Source: Undibacterium_A arcticum (GTDB lineage Bacteria; Pseudomonadota; Gammaproteobacteria; Burkholderiales; Burkholderiaceae_D). Taken from it: a DNA stretch of 64,000 nt. The first letter of the stretch is position 1. Each line of letters begins with the position of its first letter. Made by a program: the position numbers and the translations under genes. Shown here in pieces: positions 44,871 through 54,837 of this stretch. The notes beneath the pieces were generated by a model, which was given only the letters and a program-made list of their open reading frames with translations, was not told where the DNA came from and did not search any database. The stretch lies in NCBI RefSeq assembly GCF_042660705.1, contig NZ_JBHSUQ010000001.1. One strand, written 5' to 3'.

Positions 44871-45880
44871 CTAGATATAGTGGATCGTGATTTCGCGGCA
44901 TAAAGCTCAGCATAGGTTGACGCGGTGACGTCGCCTGCGATGCCAAGCAGGGAGCGGAAGGCGTTGAAGGGATAAAAACGGCGGTTGAATCGGAACGTGA
45001 ATTCGTTGAGATAGGCTTGCAGATGTTGCGGGCTGACGCCGTGATGGATGCCGCGCAACCATGTCTTGAGATTGGAGAACACGAGGTGGATGATGGGCAG
45101 GAAGGTCTCGGCAACTTGCATGTCGCCACGTTCTGGAACGGCGGTGTGAAGATACCCGCGCCTTCCGAGCGTTGCGTAGCCGCTCCAGTCGTCGGTGACA
45201 ATGGTGGCGCCTGGCGTCACGACGCGCTCGATGAAGCCGCCCAGCGATTTGGCGCTCCGATCCGGCACCACTGCGAGTCGAACGCGCCCGGCATAGCGGC
45301 CGGTCTTTCGTTTGTCGAGACTTCCGCCCCGCTTGCGCTGACGGACTTCGACAGCACCGGCCACGAGCACCATGTCGTGAACGCCTCGCCCCTTACCTCG
45401 CGTACGTCCGCCCACCCAGGTTTCATCGGCCTCGACGTGGTCTCCGGGGTGGCCACCGATCCGATCTTGGTCGGGACGCACCATGCCGACCCGCAACTTG
45501 TGGAGGATCTGGAAGGCGGTCTCGTAGCGCGACAGCCCGAGTTGCCGCTGGAACTGAACGTCCGACATTCCCGGTGTCTGGCTGGCGACCAGGTAGGCTG
45601 CCCAGAACCACACCGAGAGCGGTGTGTGCGTACGTTCCATGACGGTGCCAGCAGTGAGGCTCGCGTCGCGGTTGCAATGACGACACCGGAAAACGCCGGG
45701 GCGATTGGCAAAGCGGTACGGCTCACTGGGCGAGCCACAGTGGTCACAGATGAACCCACCGCTCCAACGAGCGCGCTCAAGGTAGGCCGCGCACGCCGCT
45801 TCGTCCGGAAACAGTCGATAAAACTCCGGCAGCGAGTGCGGAAACGGCAGATCGTCTCGGTCAAGCACATCGATAACCAT
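44855..45880 (-). CDS. IS1595 transposase (ISXO2-type), last residues replaced by IS1380 insertion
   Basis: 341 residues. N-terminal zinc ribbon (GFICDHCGSPSE; FRCRHCNRD), then the DDE core: HVEADETWVGGRTRGKGR, TIVTDDWSGYATLGRRGY and a C-terminal HLQAYLNEFTFRFNRRFYPF. The inserted IS1380 changes only the tail: before insertion it ended STISSRLGS, now STISSLNIS. The transposase is therefore probably still active. Its mobility depends on the now distant left end. Confidence 0.93.
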   Translation of the reverse strand: MVIDVLDRDDLPFPHSLPEFYRLFPDEAACAAYLERARWSGGFICDHCGSPSEPYRFANRPGVFRCRHCNRDASLTAGTVMERTHTPLSVWFWAAYLVASQTPGMSDVQFQRQLGLSRYETAFQILHKLRVGMVRPDQDRIGGHPGDHVEADETWVGGRTRGKGRGVHDMVLVAGAVEVRQRKRGGSLDKRKTGRYAGRVRLAVVPDRSAKSLGGFIERVVTPGATIVTDDWSGYATLGRRGYLHTAVPERGDMQVAETFLPIIHLVFSNLKTWLRGIHHGVSPQHLQAYLNEFTFRFNRRFYPFNAFRSLLGIAGDVTASTYAELYAAKSRSTISSLNIS

Positions 45881-46091
45881 GATCGCCCCAGGTTGGCGCA
45901 GATGCTCAATATACTACCGGTAGTGGGTTTGGGAGACAACCGGATAAGCACGCTATAAACGAAGAATGGATAGGAAAGACGCTAAGCCGTCATGGATGGC
46001 TTCCTGGTAACAGGTTTATGCCCACACTCTGACGCTACGACACGCAAAAATCCAGGGAGTATGCGCATACAATCGGCGCGCTAAATCTCGG

Positions 46092-46409
46092 TCAATGGTA
46101 TTTGATGCGTCGATTGTTGAAGGCCGGTTTTGTACCCTCCAGCACGTTTACGACGTGGCCATTGAGTGCCGGATTCTCAATTGATCCAGCTAGATACGAT
46201 ATTTTGGACGCGCTCTTCCGATCAAACGTCGACCAAATGACCTGCTCCGCGTCACATACAACGGCCAGATTTGGATTGTGAGTGACCATGATAATTTGCC
46301 GCTTCTTCTTGGCCTCGGTCAAGACAGGAACCAAGGGGCTCACAACGGTCTCATTGTCGAGATTCTCTTCGGGCTGGTCCAAGATGATCGGGTTTCGTCC
46401 CTTGTCCAC
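46092..46409 (-). pseudogene. C-terminal remnant of an SMC/RecF-like AAA ATPase
   Basis: A 105-codon frame with NPIILDQPEENLDNETVVSP (Walker B and D-loop) and QIIMVTHNPNLAVVCDAEQV (H-loop). The Walker A half is absent; the sequence upstream (46410-46510) is unrelated. ATPases of this type (TrlF-like and others) are common in defence islands. It is a leftover, cut before the direct repeat at 46510. Confidence 0.75.
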
Positions 46410-46509
46410 GAGAAGGGGGGGCCAGAAAAGCAGCCGGGGCGGCGGTTGATAGGGCGGTTCATGCTGCGCAGGAAAGAGAGGGAGTCCGCGCTTTGCTGCA
46501 TTCTTTCAG

Positions 46510-46577
46510 CCTAGATTAGGGTCAGTCAACGCGATTATATTTTAGAAAATTGGCTCAATGTCGTGCAATCGCCGACA
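46510..46577 (+). repeat. Imperfect direct repeat, left copy
   Basis: About 68 bp, roughly three-quarters identical to 50101-50170. Conserved blocks: GGGTCAnTCAACG and TTGGCnCAAT...GTGCAATCGCCnACA. It lies just left of the two-gene cassette. Confidence 0.7.
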
Positions 46578-46597
46578 CCCATGCCGCTAAACTGCGT

Positions 46598-48241
46598 TTA
46601 GCTTTTCTTTGAAGTGGCATACCGAAGAAAAAGTGCCGGATGCTGGACGCAATCCACCTGAAACTGCCACTTTAGGGCTAGATTTATCAACTCTGGATGC
46701 CCATCAACTGAAATTGGCTCAATTTCAATCGGCTTGCGGTTAGGCTGACGGCCAAATCGAATCCTGTGGAATGACTCGCGGACAAGCAAAAGAGAGGCTC
46801 CGGCATTCAATGGAGCACTATATACTTCGATGTCATTAAGTCGGCCCAAATATCCGTCAATTCCCGGTCTGTCCGGTTTCGAGACGATAAGGTCGAGTGG
46901 CGTAAAGTGCGAGTCTTCTTGCAGTCCGTTAGACCAGTGCCATATCCAGTCCGGAATCGTAGGATTTTCAACCAGGAGCACAGGTTGCAAGCCAGACGAA
47001 ATTACATTGTGCGAAAACTGTTCAAGATAGGTCCAATAGGACTCTGGACTGTTCGCCTCTACCGACTCAGGCGAAAGTTTCGAAATAAACTCAGACATTA
47101 TGAAGGCCGCAACATGGTCACGGACGACGGCCGAATACCATTCTCGCTCATTTACTACTCTCGTTGCGAGCGGTGGCTCGGTAAACTGGCCCTTCTCCAG
47201 ACCCTTTATTTGGAGACACTTCTCTTCGAGGGGCTCGTCAACGAGCAGTACATCATCAAATAACGGGACTGGGAAGCGACCTCTTTCTTTTGAAAATCCC
47301 TCAGCTGACGCCCATTCAGCGATTTTTTGCAGCCGGCCAGCATCGACCTGCGATTCGGTCACTGCTTTGTTTTGCGCTTCCTGTATAGCACTAATTATTT
47401 GCTGTAGTATGTTCTTCGCCTCCATTACCGCATCCTGGAATCCGATGTCCCGCCCAAGCAGTGCACGAACGCATTCAAAAGACTCCTGAAATTCGGCAAA
47501 TGCCGCAGAATCCAATCGTGTACACCAATCGGACAAGAGATGCTGGAATTCCCTGAGTTTTGCGTTCTCGCTGTTCGCCCATGACTGAAGAATTGCGCTA
47601 AGGTCGCCTTGAAGCCCCGAGTGTCGGCCGGTGTGCACTAGCAATGTAAAGAGTTGGCCGTCGCGAACGGAGTCCAAGTCGTCGGCCCCCCAGTGAGAGT
47701 ACATTCGGCCGGCCACTCGCTCGGATTCTGCGAGCCCCTGTATTTTTTCGACCAGACCGTCCAGCTTCTTCCGGTACCCCCCTAAAAACTGTCCGTCGGC
47801 ATGGTACTGGCGAAGTAAAGAGAGCAAAAAATCATCTGAGCTGCCAAATAACTGGTCGCCATCTGTTTGATGACCGCCTTGCTTTAAACCGTTGCCAGCT
47901 AAAATCGCGCTCTGAAGCTTCGATGCAATCGAGTCAGCACACGCACATTTTTTACTCCAGATTGTAAGAATATAGATACTCACCGCACAAACGTCGGTCC
48001 AGTAGTGTTGGAGACAAACCGCGAATACTGCTTTTGGTTTCAGGTCGCTCGGAGTACCAAAACTGTGTAGTTCAATGAGGCTCCTTACTTCTGACCAGTC
48101 TTTCTTTAGAAGCTCGGTAGTCAAGAGGTACGGCTTGCGCAGGAAGTACGTTTGGTTGTCTCGCAGCCGGAATTCAAGCTGTCCATTCCATTTGATGAGT
48201 ACATCACACATCCACTCGGCGCTTCCTATGTTCCCGACCAC
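46598..48241 (-). CDS. Uncharacterised protein of cassette, 547 aa
   Basis: Starts at GTG 48241, overlapping the upstream gene by 16 bp. No known family. It is soluble, helical in the middle (EAKNILQQIISAIQEAQNKA; VTESQVDAGRLQKIAEWASA), with a Trp-rich second half (TIPDWIWHWSNGLQE) and NDIEVYSAPLNAGASLLLVR near the end. No Walker or nuclease motif was recognised. It works presumably with the membrane partner encoded before it. Lower GC than the core chromosome. Confidence 0.7.
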   Translation of the reverse strand: MVGNIGSAEWMCDVLIKWNGQLEFRLRDNQTYFLRKPYLLTTELLKKDWSEVRSLIELHSFGTPSDLKPKAVFAVCLQHYWTDVCAVSIYILTIWSKKCACADSIASKLQSAILAGNGLKQGGHQTDGDQLFGSSDDFLLSLLRQYHADGQFLGGYRKKLDGLVEKIQGLAESERVAGRMYSHWGADDLDSVRDGQLFTLLVHTGRHSGLQGDLSAILQSWANSENAKLREFQHLLSDWCTRLDSAAFAEFQESFECVRALLGRDIGFQDAVMEAKNILQQIISAIQEAQNKAVTESQVDAGRLQKIAEWASAEGFSKERGRFPVPLFDDVLLVDEPLEEKCLQIKGLEKGQFTEPPLATRVVNEREWYSAVVRDHVAAFIMSEFISKLSPESVEANSPESYWTYLEQFSHNVISSGLQPVLLVENPTIPDWIWHWSNGLQEDSHFTPLDLIVSKPDRPGIDGYLGRLNDIEVYSAPLNAGASLLLVRESFHRIRFGRQPNRKPIEIEPISVDGHPELINLALKWQFQVDCVQHPALFLRYATSKKS

Positions 48242-49999
48242 GCTGCGCTAAGCAGCAGCGTAACCGTATGTTCTAAATGAGCTTCGAAGTACTGAACTGC
48301 TACGCCGTATTCTTGCCAAGTCATGTCTTCATTATCAGACGGGATAATGAGATAATTTTTAAGCGTCTCCCATGCGCTTATGAATTCACGCACAGCCGCG
48401 TCATGTCTGCCGGCTTCAGGGCGAGCCAGGGTAACTGGATTGCAGATGCCATGCGTTGCGAAGCCTTGCTCTTCTGCGGTATTGACCCACCAAGTATCAA
48501 TTCGGCGAAGCGCCAAGGAAAGCAAAAGGATGAAATGCTTACGGTGCGGCAAAAGAGATGGATGGCGAAGATTCCCAAACACGCGGTTGGGAATATGAAC
48601 TAGTGCTCGAATCGCCGCTGTATCAGAGGAAATCTTCACGGATGCCGCGGCAATTAAATCTAAAAATCGCCTGCTCCAAACCTGATAAACGGGAGCTTCA
48701 AAATGATGGTAGCGGTCTGGCACCAACGTTAGGTTTGTTTTGCCGCCTTCGAGTGCATCAACTTCACTTACCTCAACGAGCAGAACGAATAATTCTGCGA
48801 GATGCCTTATCGATTCCACAAACGAGTCCGGGTCGTCTTCTCGCATCACGGACAACGCGTCAGACTGCAGTTCAAGCAAAATATTGTTTATCAATATCGA
48901 TGGCTGCTCTCGTCCTGGCGGCCGGAAGACGAAGGACCAGCGAACCATAGCGCGTTCAATTGGAGTCAGCCTTGTGTCGCCGTCGATTGAGCACAATACG
49001 ACCCTCTCACTGTAAGTGTTAAAGGGCTGCAGCGGGAAGCACAGAACATGTTCATGCTTTAATCCGCTGAGGAGTGTGCGCGCGGTATCCGCTTCGGCTT
49101 GGTGTGGCGCACGCTTTCCAACGTTGCGTAGCTGCGCGGAGTAGGCGAAAACGGACATCCACCAGCGCACCGGCATTGTTCAGATTTATTGCGACCTCAT
49201 CCGTTCCAAGCTTAAATCTCGGGAATCCCAAAAAAATACTAGGGCTGCTGCCTTTCTCATCGCCATATGTCGGGCCGGGAAGTAGCTTCGCTTCAACAGC
49301 ATTTCGAAAAAAATTGTTTGCCAGGTGCGCACGCGCTTCCTTGGGCCAACAAATATTTACTGCGTACCTCTTAAGGATTTCAAATTTTTCATTTGGTCGA
49401 ATAAATTTAAATGTTCGCGCGAGGAAGAAGGCGGTTAGTCCGATGTTGACCGCGAACCATATGCCATCTATAGCTGTTATCCCGAGGATAGTCTCCACCG
49501 CACTATACGGAACGAAGAACAGATTGATGCCCATTTCGGCGACTAACAATAGCGAACTCAGTCCGGCAAAAAGCGCTAGGGAATCATGCAGATATATGTG
49601 CAGCAGAGTTTTCGTATTGTTTTCACGTTGCAACCGTAGCGCTACGAATGCAAGCACTATAGGATATATGAGGCCGACCGTAGTTACTTGTGCGGACCAG
49701 AGTGCCGAAAAATATGCTAACGCCTCCTGTGGTTTCAAATCGGCCGGATAGTGAAAAATTGTCAATTGAACTGGCAATTGAACGTAATTAAAAAAGAGGA
49801 ACACTAAGACGGATGCTAATGTCACGAAGATGAACATCAAGCCGGCTGATGTTAGTGGTTGCGCCCCTAAATCGAGGAGGGTGCGTTGCCATCTTGGATA
49901 TTCAAGCTCGAGTCGGCGGCGATTGGTATATCGCCACTCGCGCTCCTCAACGGAAAGACGATAATCGAGTGAATCAAAAAGACAGCCAAAAATCTTCAT
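48226..49999 (-). CDS. Membrane protein with large cytosolic domain, about 590 aa (extra base in run 49148-49151)
   Basis: The first frame codes four membrane helices (about 50-75, 96-120, 138-160, 172-196: GLMFIFVTLASVLVFLFF; ALWSAQVTTVGLIYPIVLAF). It breaks at ALVDVRF in a run of four T (minus strand); dropping one gives AYSAQLRNVGKRAPHQAEAD and the rest to 48226. The soluble part has FRPPGREQPSILINNILLEL and YHHFEAPVYQVWSRRFLDLI. Family unknown. A membrane effector beside a soluble sensor is a common defence layout, so that role is a hypothesis. Confidence 0.65.
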
Positions 50000-50100
50000 A
50001 ATTTCCTATAGTTTGTCGATAGCTGAAAATTGACTCTGTATTTTCACATTCAATTCATCCATCGACGACTTGGCGCCCGCACAGTTGCTGCGTTCTTTTA

Positions 50101-50170
50101 CCTTAGAGCAGGGTCAATCAACGATGATAGTATCTGCCGAAGTTGGCGCAATATAGTGCAATCGCCAACA
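50101..50170 (+). repeat. Imperfect direct repeat, right copy
   Basis: Partner of 46510-46577 in the same orientation, 3.6 kb away, directly outside the cassette's upstream end. Confidence 0.7.
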
Positions 50171-50207
50171 GGTCCCTGTGCGCTTTCAAGGTCAAGACGC
50201 TCGTGTA

Positions 50208-51433
50208 TCAGTCCTTGAACGAACACTGAAGCTGACAGTCGCATCCGATGTGGAAGGGAGGGAGCTTGGTAGGAAGCCGGTCGTACTTCTTGCACACCGA
50301 CGCCGCACAGGCCGGAAGCGGCTCTTTCCAGTTCTGGATTTCCCATGCGTCATAGATGCCTGAGTCCCGCTTGCGCTCGTCGATGGCGTCGAGCGTATTG
50401 ACTGCCGTGAAATAGGTCTGCTGGACGACAGTCGCCAACGCGGTGGCATACGCGAACGATTCTGCTAAGACGTCGGTGTTGATGCCTTGCGGAGGAATGA
50501 CTTGAAACATCTCTCGGAACGAGATTCGCTCGGACAGACGAGCTTGAAGGTCCGGGAGTTCAAGAGCAACTTCCACCGCCTTCGCTTTTCTACCCAGCGG
50601 CTTTGGATGGTGCCCGCCAGAATATCGTTGAGGTCCTTCAACCGCAAACCATCAAGCATGATTTGTGCTGGAATGTCCTTGCCGCGCCGGGCAAGTCCTT
50701 TTTCCACTAACTGCTCCCAGAACTTGCGTCCGTAATCGTCGGCCTTCACGGTTGCCACCGGACTGCTTCGGCTCAGCTGAGTAAGGTAGAACGAGTACAG
50801 CGCAGCATCGCCGCCAAACTGGCGCAGCAGTTCGTCGTCCTCGGCGAACTCGGCCGGCTCGCCAGCAAGCAGACGTCCAAGGTCTGCACGGCCCACGAAT
50901 ATGCCTAGCGACTCGAGCGCATTTGCTTGGAACTCGGTCCGCAGGTCCTCACGGTCTTTTTCAGAGGCCGAGCTCCATTCGAACGAGTTTGAAATATGGC
51001 AACTCACTTCAACATCGAAACGGCGTCGGTGTTGCGCGACGAAGGCATCCACCTCGTCGAATCGGAGGTTGTGTTGCGCAATGATGAGTGCAATATCTGG
51101 TATTTTTTGGGACCAGTATTCCGCGCCCCCTAGGAGAGCCTTCAGCCGAGCGGCCAGCTGCTTGTCGGCTCCTTGTACGGTTAAGGGCAGCGGCGATTTT
51201 GGATTCAAGACCCAAGCATTGTCGCCGGCGCTCTTGAGGTCTCCCACATCCCGTGGAGCCCCTGAATCGCTTCGACTCCTCCTGCTGGCTGACGTCGTAA
51301 AGGTAACCTTCACTTCCGGCACAACGACGGCGGAGGTAGTGCGCGGCTTAACTGGCGCAGAGGCCCTAGCGTTTTTGCGTTTTACCCAGTACCAGACGAC
51401 AGCTACGAGAACGATGATGACAAGCCACTCCAT
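50208..51433 (-). CDS. Membrane-anchored protein with Cys-rich C-terminus (frame break near 50575-50590)
   Basis: ATG 51433 follows GGAGGTGAGC. One N-terminal membrane helix (MEWLVIIVLVAVVWYWVKRK), a linker, then a soluble helical body (AEYWSQKIPDIALIIAQHNL; DDELLRQFGGDAALYSFYLT). After WVEKR the frame breaks and resumes KAVEVALELPDLQARLSERI to 50208. The end LPACAASVCKKYDRLPTKLP then FHIGCDCQLQC looks like a metal-binding site, much like the HxxCxC of phage minor head/toxin proteins. About 408 residues. Unknown function. Confidence 0.65.
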
Positions 51434-51435
51434 GC

Positions 51436-51699
51436 TCACCTCCAATGTTGTTGGTTGAGGAGCACCGAAAATCGGATGGCCCACATCCAGACCGATGCGA
51501 ACAACAGGTAGGCCGAGATACCTAACGCTGCGCCTGTGAACCCGTCGATGCGGCTAAAGATATTTGCGATTACGAGAGCGGTGGCCAACAGCAGCCCGCC
51601 CGCCAGTCGAAAACAAGCTTGCCCCATCTCTGAACCCAGATTCAATCGTCGAAATCCAATTCGAAATAGAGACAATGCAATCGCCATAAATTCCCGCAT
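51436..51699 (-). CDS. Small membrane protein (87 aa) preceding the anchored protein
   Basis: Two membrane helices (about 31-48 and 56-76: LAGGLLLATALVIANIF; ALGISAYLLFASVWMWAIRF). Its TGA lies 2 bp before the next ATG, so the two are one unit. No family recognised. Confidence 0.65.
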   Translation of the reverse strand: MREFMAIALSLFRIGFRRLNLGSEMGQACFRLAGGLLLATALVIANIFSRIDGFTGAALGISAYLLFASVWMWAIRFSVLLNQQHWR

Positions 51700-51929
51700 T
51701 CGTCATTCGAGCTGATGGCCCGATTCAATTCGGAGTGGACAACCAATCGACATTACAGTTAGCACCAAACATTAACCCTACTCGGGAGTAGTTGATACTC
51801 AGCTATTGATGGCAATATGATAATAGGATATCGCGGATGAAGTACAGGCGATAATGCAGCTTATTTGTTGCAGCTGTTGTCGCTGACGCTATTTTGACGC
51901 AGGCTGCCGGAATTCGTTGACCGACCCGC

Positions 51930-52210
51930 ATGCTTAGCAAACGGTTGGACTCTGTGGGATTTCAGAAGTTGGATATGGGGCAGTCAAAATCAGCAACTTG
52001 GGTCAAAATAGCATCAGAGATCGAGCAGGATCCGGGTGCATGCGGTATTGCCCTGACTCAGTGGAGGACTGGCAGCGAGGACGTACGCTCCGACGTCGCA
52101 GCTGATATGCAGCGAAAGTTGAAGCGGCGTGGAATTGAGGCGTCCGAAGATACGATATTAAAGGCATTACAAAGCCTGTTCGAGCCTGCATTTGTTCGGA
52201 GCTGCCGGAT
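51930..52210 (+). pseudogene. Probable middle fragment of drmB, left of IS21
   Basis: The frame MLSKRLDSVGFQKLDMGQSK, then WVKIASEIEQDPGACGIALT and DMQRKLKRRGIEASEDTILK is helical and lies directly against the DrmB fragment once the IS21 is removed, though one base out of phase. That fits the helical middle region of DrmB. The N-terminal zinc-finger part is missing. The assignment rests mainly on position. Confidence 0.45.
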
Positions 52211-52214
52211 TGCG

Positions 52215-52335
52215 TATTCCACACCAAACTGGACACCGATTTCACGGCAAACTGGACACCCATTCCACGGCAAACTGGACAGTCAGTCCAGCGCAAACTG
52301 GACACCGATTCCACTCCAAACTGGACAGTTTGAAG
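52215..52335 (+). repeat. Five CAAACTGGAC(A) boxes at IS21 left end
   Basis: The box occurs five times at intervals of about 24-27 bp, all in the same direction. Three more copies, inverted, lie at 54768-54825. Multiple end-binding sites are usual for IS21 elements. Confidence 0.85.
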
Positions 52336-52403
52336 CGGTCTGAGAAAGCGTAGCGACGCGGGATAACTGTGGCACTCTGGGAAATTTTTCCGGAGAAAGG
52401 CCT

Positions 52404-53960
52404 ATGGCCAACAACAGGTTATCCATGCGTAAAATCTTAGAAGTCCTTCGGCTGTTTTTTGAACTCGGCCGTTCCAAGCGGGAAATTGCCCGCGTCATCG
52501 GCGCCTCGCCAACCACGGTCAGCGACTACCTGTCGCGCATCAAGCTGGCTGGCCTAAGCTACCCCCTACCACCGGAGATGGACGAGCAGGCGCTTGACCG
52601 CTTGCTATTCCCTCCAAGCGAGCCATCGGCGGTGCAACGCCCCGAGCCCGACTGGGCGCAGGTACACGACGGCCTGCGCCGCAAGGGCGTGACGCTCGAC
52701 CTGCTGTGGCAGGAGTACAAGTCCGAGCAGCCCGAAGGCTACCAGTACAGCGCCTTCTGCGGGCACTACCGGCGCTGGCGCCAGCGCCTGACCCTGTCGA
52801 TGCGACAGACCCACACACCGGGAGAACGGCTGTTCCTCGACTATGCCGGCCAGACGGTGTCGGTCACGGACCAGCACAGCGGCGAAATCCGGGAGGCGCA
52901 GATCTTCGTTGCCGTGCTCGGGGCATCCAACTACACCTTCCTTGAAGCGACCTGAAGCCAGCAACTGCCGGACTGGATCGGCAGCCACGTGCGGGCCATG
53001 AACTTCTACGGAGGAACGACCGAACTATGGGTGCCAGACAACCTGCGCAGCGGCGTCACCAAGGCATCGCGCTACGAGCCGGACATTAACCCCACCTACC
53101 AGGATCTGGCCAGCCACTACGAGGTGGCGGTGCTGCCGGCGCGGGCACGCAAGCCCAAGGACAAGGCCAAGGTCGAGAACGGCGTGCTGGTGGTCGAACG
53201 CTGGGTCCTGGCACGCCTGCGCCACCAGCGCTTCTTCAGCATCAACGAACTCAATCGCGTGCTGCGTGATCTGCTCACGGACCTGAACGCGCGCCCGTTC
53301 AAGAAGCTGCCAGGATGTCGCGCCAGCGCCTTCGCCGAGATGGACCAACCGGCACTGCGGCCCTTGCCAGAGAAGGCTTACGAGTACGCCGAATGGAAGC
53401 TGGCGCGGGTCGGCATCGACTACCACGTCGACGTCGGCGGGCATTACTACTCGGTGCCGTGCCAGTTCGCCCGCCAGCAGGTCGACGTGCGCACGACCGC
53501 CACGACGGTGGAGGTATTCCATCGCGGCACGCGACTGGCAAGCCATGTCCACTGCACCTTCAAGGGGCGGCACACAACGATCGACGCGCACATGCCGCCG
53601 GCCCATCGGGCAGTCGCTGGGGTGACGGCGGAAACCCTGCGTAGCCAGGCGACCGCGATAGGGCCGCGTACGGAAGTGCTGATCGAGCGTCTGCTGCATC
53701 AGCGCCGCCACCCGCAGCAGGCGTTCCGCAGCTGCCTTGGCGTGTTGCGCCTTGGGCAGGAGTTTGGAACGGCACGGCTGGAAGCGGCATGCGTGCGCGC
53801 GCTCAAGCACAACGCCGTGAGCTGGAAGAGCGTGCATTCAATCCTCAAGCATGGTCTGGACCAGCAGGTACAGGCGGCCGACCAGCGCGTACTGGATCTG
53901 CCTGAGCATGAGAATGTCCGCGGCGCCGCCTACTACCAAACCAGCTTGCACTTGCACTAA
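52404..53960 (+). pseudogene. istA: IstA transposase with in-frame stop at 52953-52955
   Basis: N-terminal helix-turn-helix (RSKREIARVIGASPTTVSDY), DDE core (RLFLDYAGQTVSVTD; LWVPDNLRSGVTK; KDKAKVENGVL). At position 184 relatives have Trp (EATWSQQLPDWIG); here the codon is TGA. It is a one-base change without shift, so less likely a sequencing slip than the homopolymer breaks. If real, this copy cannot move without a helper. Confidence 0.93.
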
Positions 53961-53982
53961 CCACATCCCAAAAAGGACGACA

Positions 53983-54732
53983 ATGTTGAACCATCCCACC
54001 CACGAACTGAACCAGCTCAAGCTCTTTGGAATGGCGCGCGCCCTGACCGAACAAGCCAGTCTCGATCTCGACCATCTTGGCTTCGAAGAGCGCCTTGGTC
54101 TGCTGATCGACCGCGAGACCACCGAGCGCGATGGACGCCTGCTGGCACAGCGCCTGTTGCGCGCAAAGCTCAAGCCCAACACCGCCGCCGAGGACACCGA
54201 CTACCGTCACGCACGAGGCTTGGACAAGGCGCTGTTCCAGCGCCTGCTGGCCGGGCAGTGGCTGCGCGAAAAACAGAATGTGCTGCTCACCGGCCCGACG
54301 GGTGTCGGAAAGACTTGGCTCGCGTGCGCGTTGGCCCACCAGGCCTGCCGGCAGGGCTATAGCGCCTACTACGTTCGCCTGCCGCGCCTGCTCGACGAGC
54401 TGAGCATCGGTCGTGCCGACGGTCGTTACAGCAAGTTGCTCAAGCAGCTCGCCAAGGTCGACGTCCTGACGATCGACGACTGGGGACTGGCAGTGCTCGA
54501 CGACGTGCACCGCCGCGACCTGCTGGAGGTGCTGGACGACCGCCACAACGCGCGTTCGACCATCGTGACCAGCCAGCTTCCGGTGGACCACTGGCATGCC
54601 GCCATCGGCGACGCCACGCTGGCCGATGCCATCCTCGACCGCCTGGTGCACAACGCGCATCAGCTGACGCTGAAGGGCGAATCACTACGTAAAAAGCGTA
54701 GTCGATTGACAAACCAGCTCGCTCAGGAGTAA
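53983..54732 (+). CDS. istB: IstB AAA+ helper ATPase of IS21
   Basis: 249 residues from ATG 53983 with AAAAGGA upstream. Walker A VLLTGPTGVGKTWLACALAH, Walker B VDVLTIDDWGLAVLDD, arginine-finger region RSTIVTSQLPVDHWHAAIGD. IstB assembles on DNA and activates IstA. Intact. Confidence 0.96.
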   Translation: MLNHPTHELNQLKLFGMARALTEQASLDLDHLGFEERLGLLIDRETTERDGRLLAQRLLRAKLKPNTAAEDTDYRHARGLDKALFQRLLAGQWLREKQNVLLTGPTGVGKTWLACALAHQACRQGYSAYYVRLPRLLDELSIGRADGRYSKLLKQLAKVDVLTIDDWGLAVLDDVHRRDLLEVLDDRHNARSTIVTSQLPVDHWHAAIGDATLADAILDRLVHNAHQLTLKGESLRKKRSRLTNQLAQE

Positions 54733-54837
54733 AACCCAACTTCGACCCCGCGTCGTCGCGCCCGAAGTGTCCAGTTTGGCGTGGAATGCGTGTCCAGTTT
54801 GCGGCGGATTAGGCGTCCAGTTTGGCTGGATTACGCA

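Larger units (their letters stand above)
43174..45952 (-). mobile_element. IS1595 family element, interrupted by IS1380 near its 3' end
   Basis: Inverted ends CGTGCTTATCCGGTTAGCTC (left) and CGTGCTTATCCGGTTGTCTC (right, reverse) with an 8-bp target duplication CTATAAAC at 43166-43173 and 45953-45960, the size used by IS1595. Without the inserted IS1380 and its 4-bp duplication the element is 1111 bp. Confidence 0.92.
52211..54837 (+). mobile_element. IS21 family element inserted in drmB
   Basis: Ends TGCGTATTCC (left) and TGCGTAATCC (right, reverse) and a 6-bp target duplication CCGGAT at 52205-52210 and 54838-54843. Next to the ends lie repeated CAAACTGGACA boxes, five left and three right, the transposase binding sites. 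Length 2627 bp. Confidence 0.93.
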
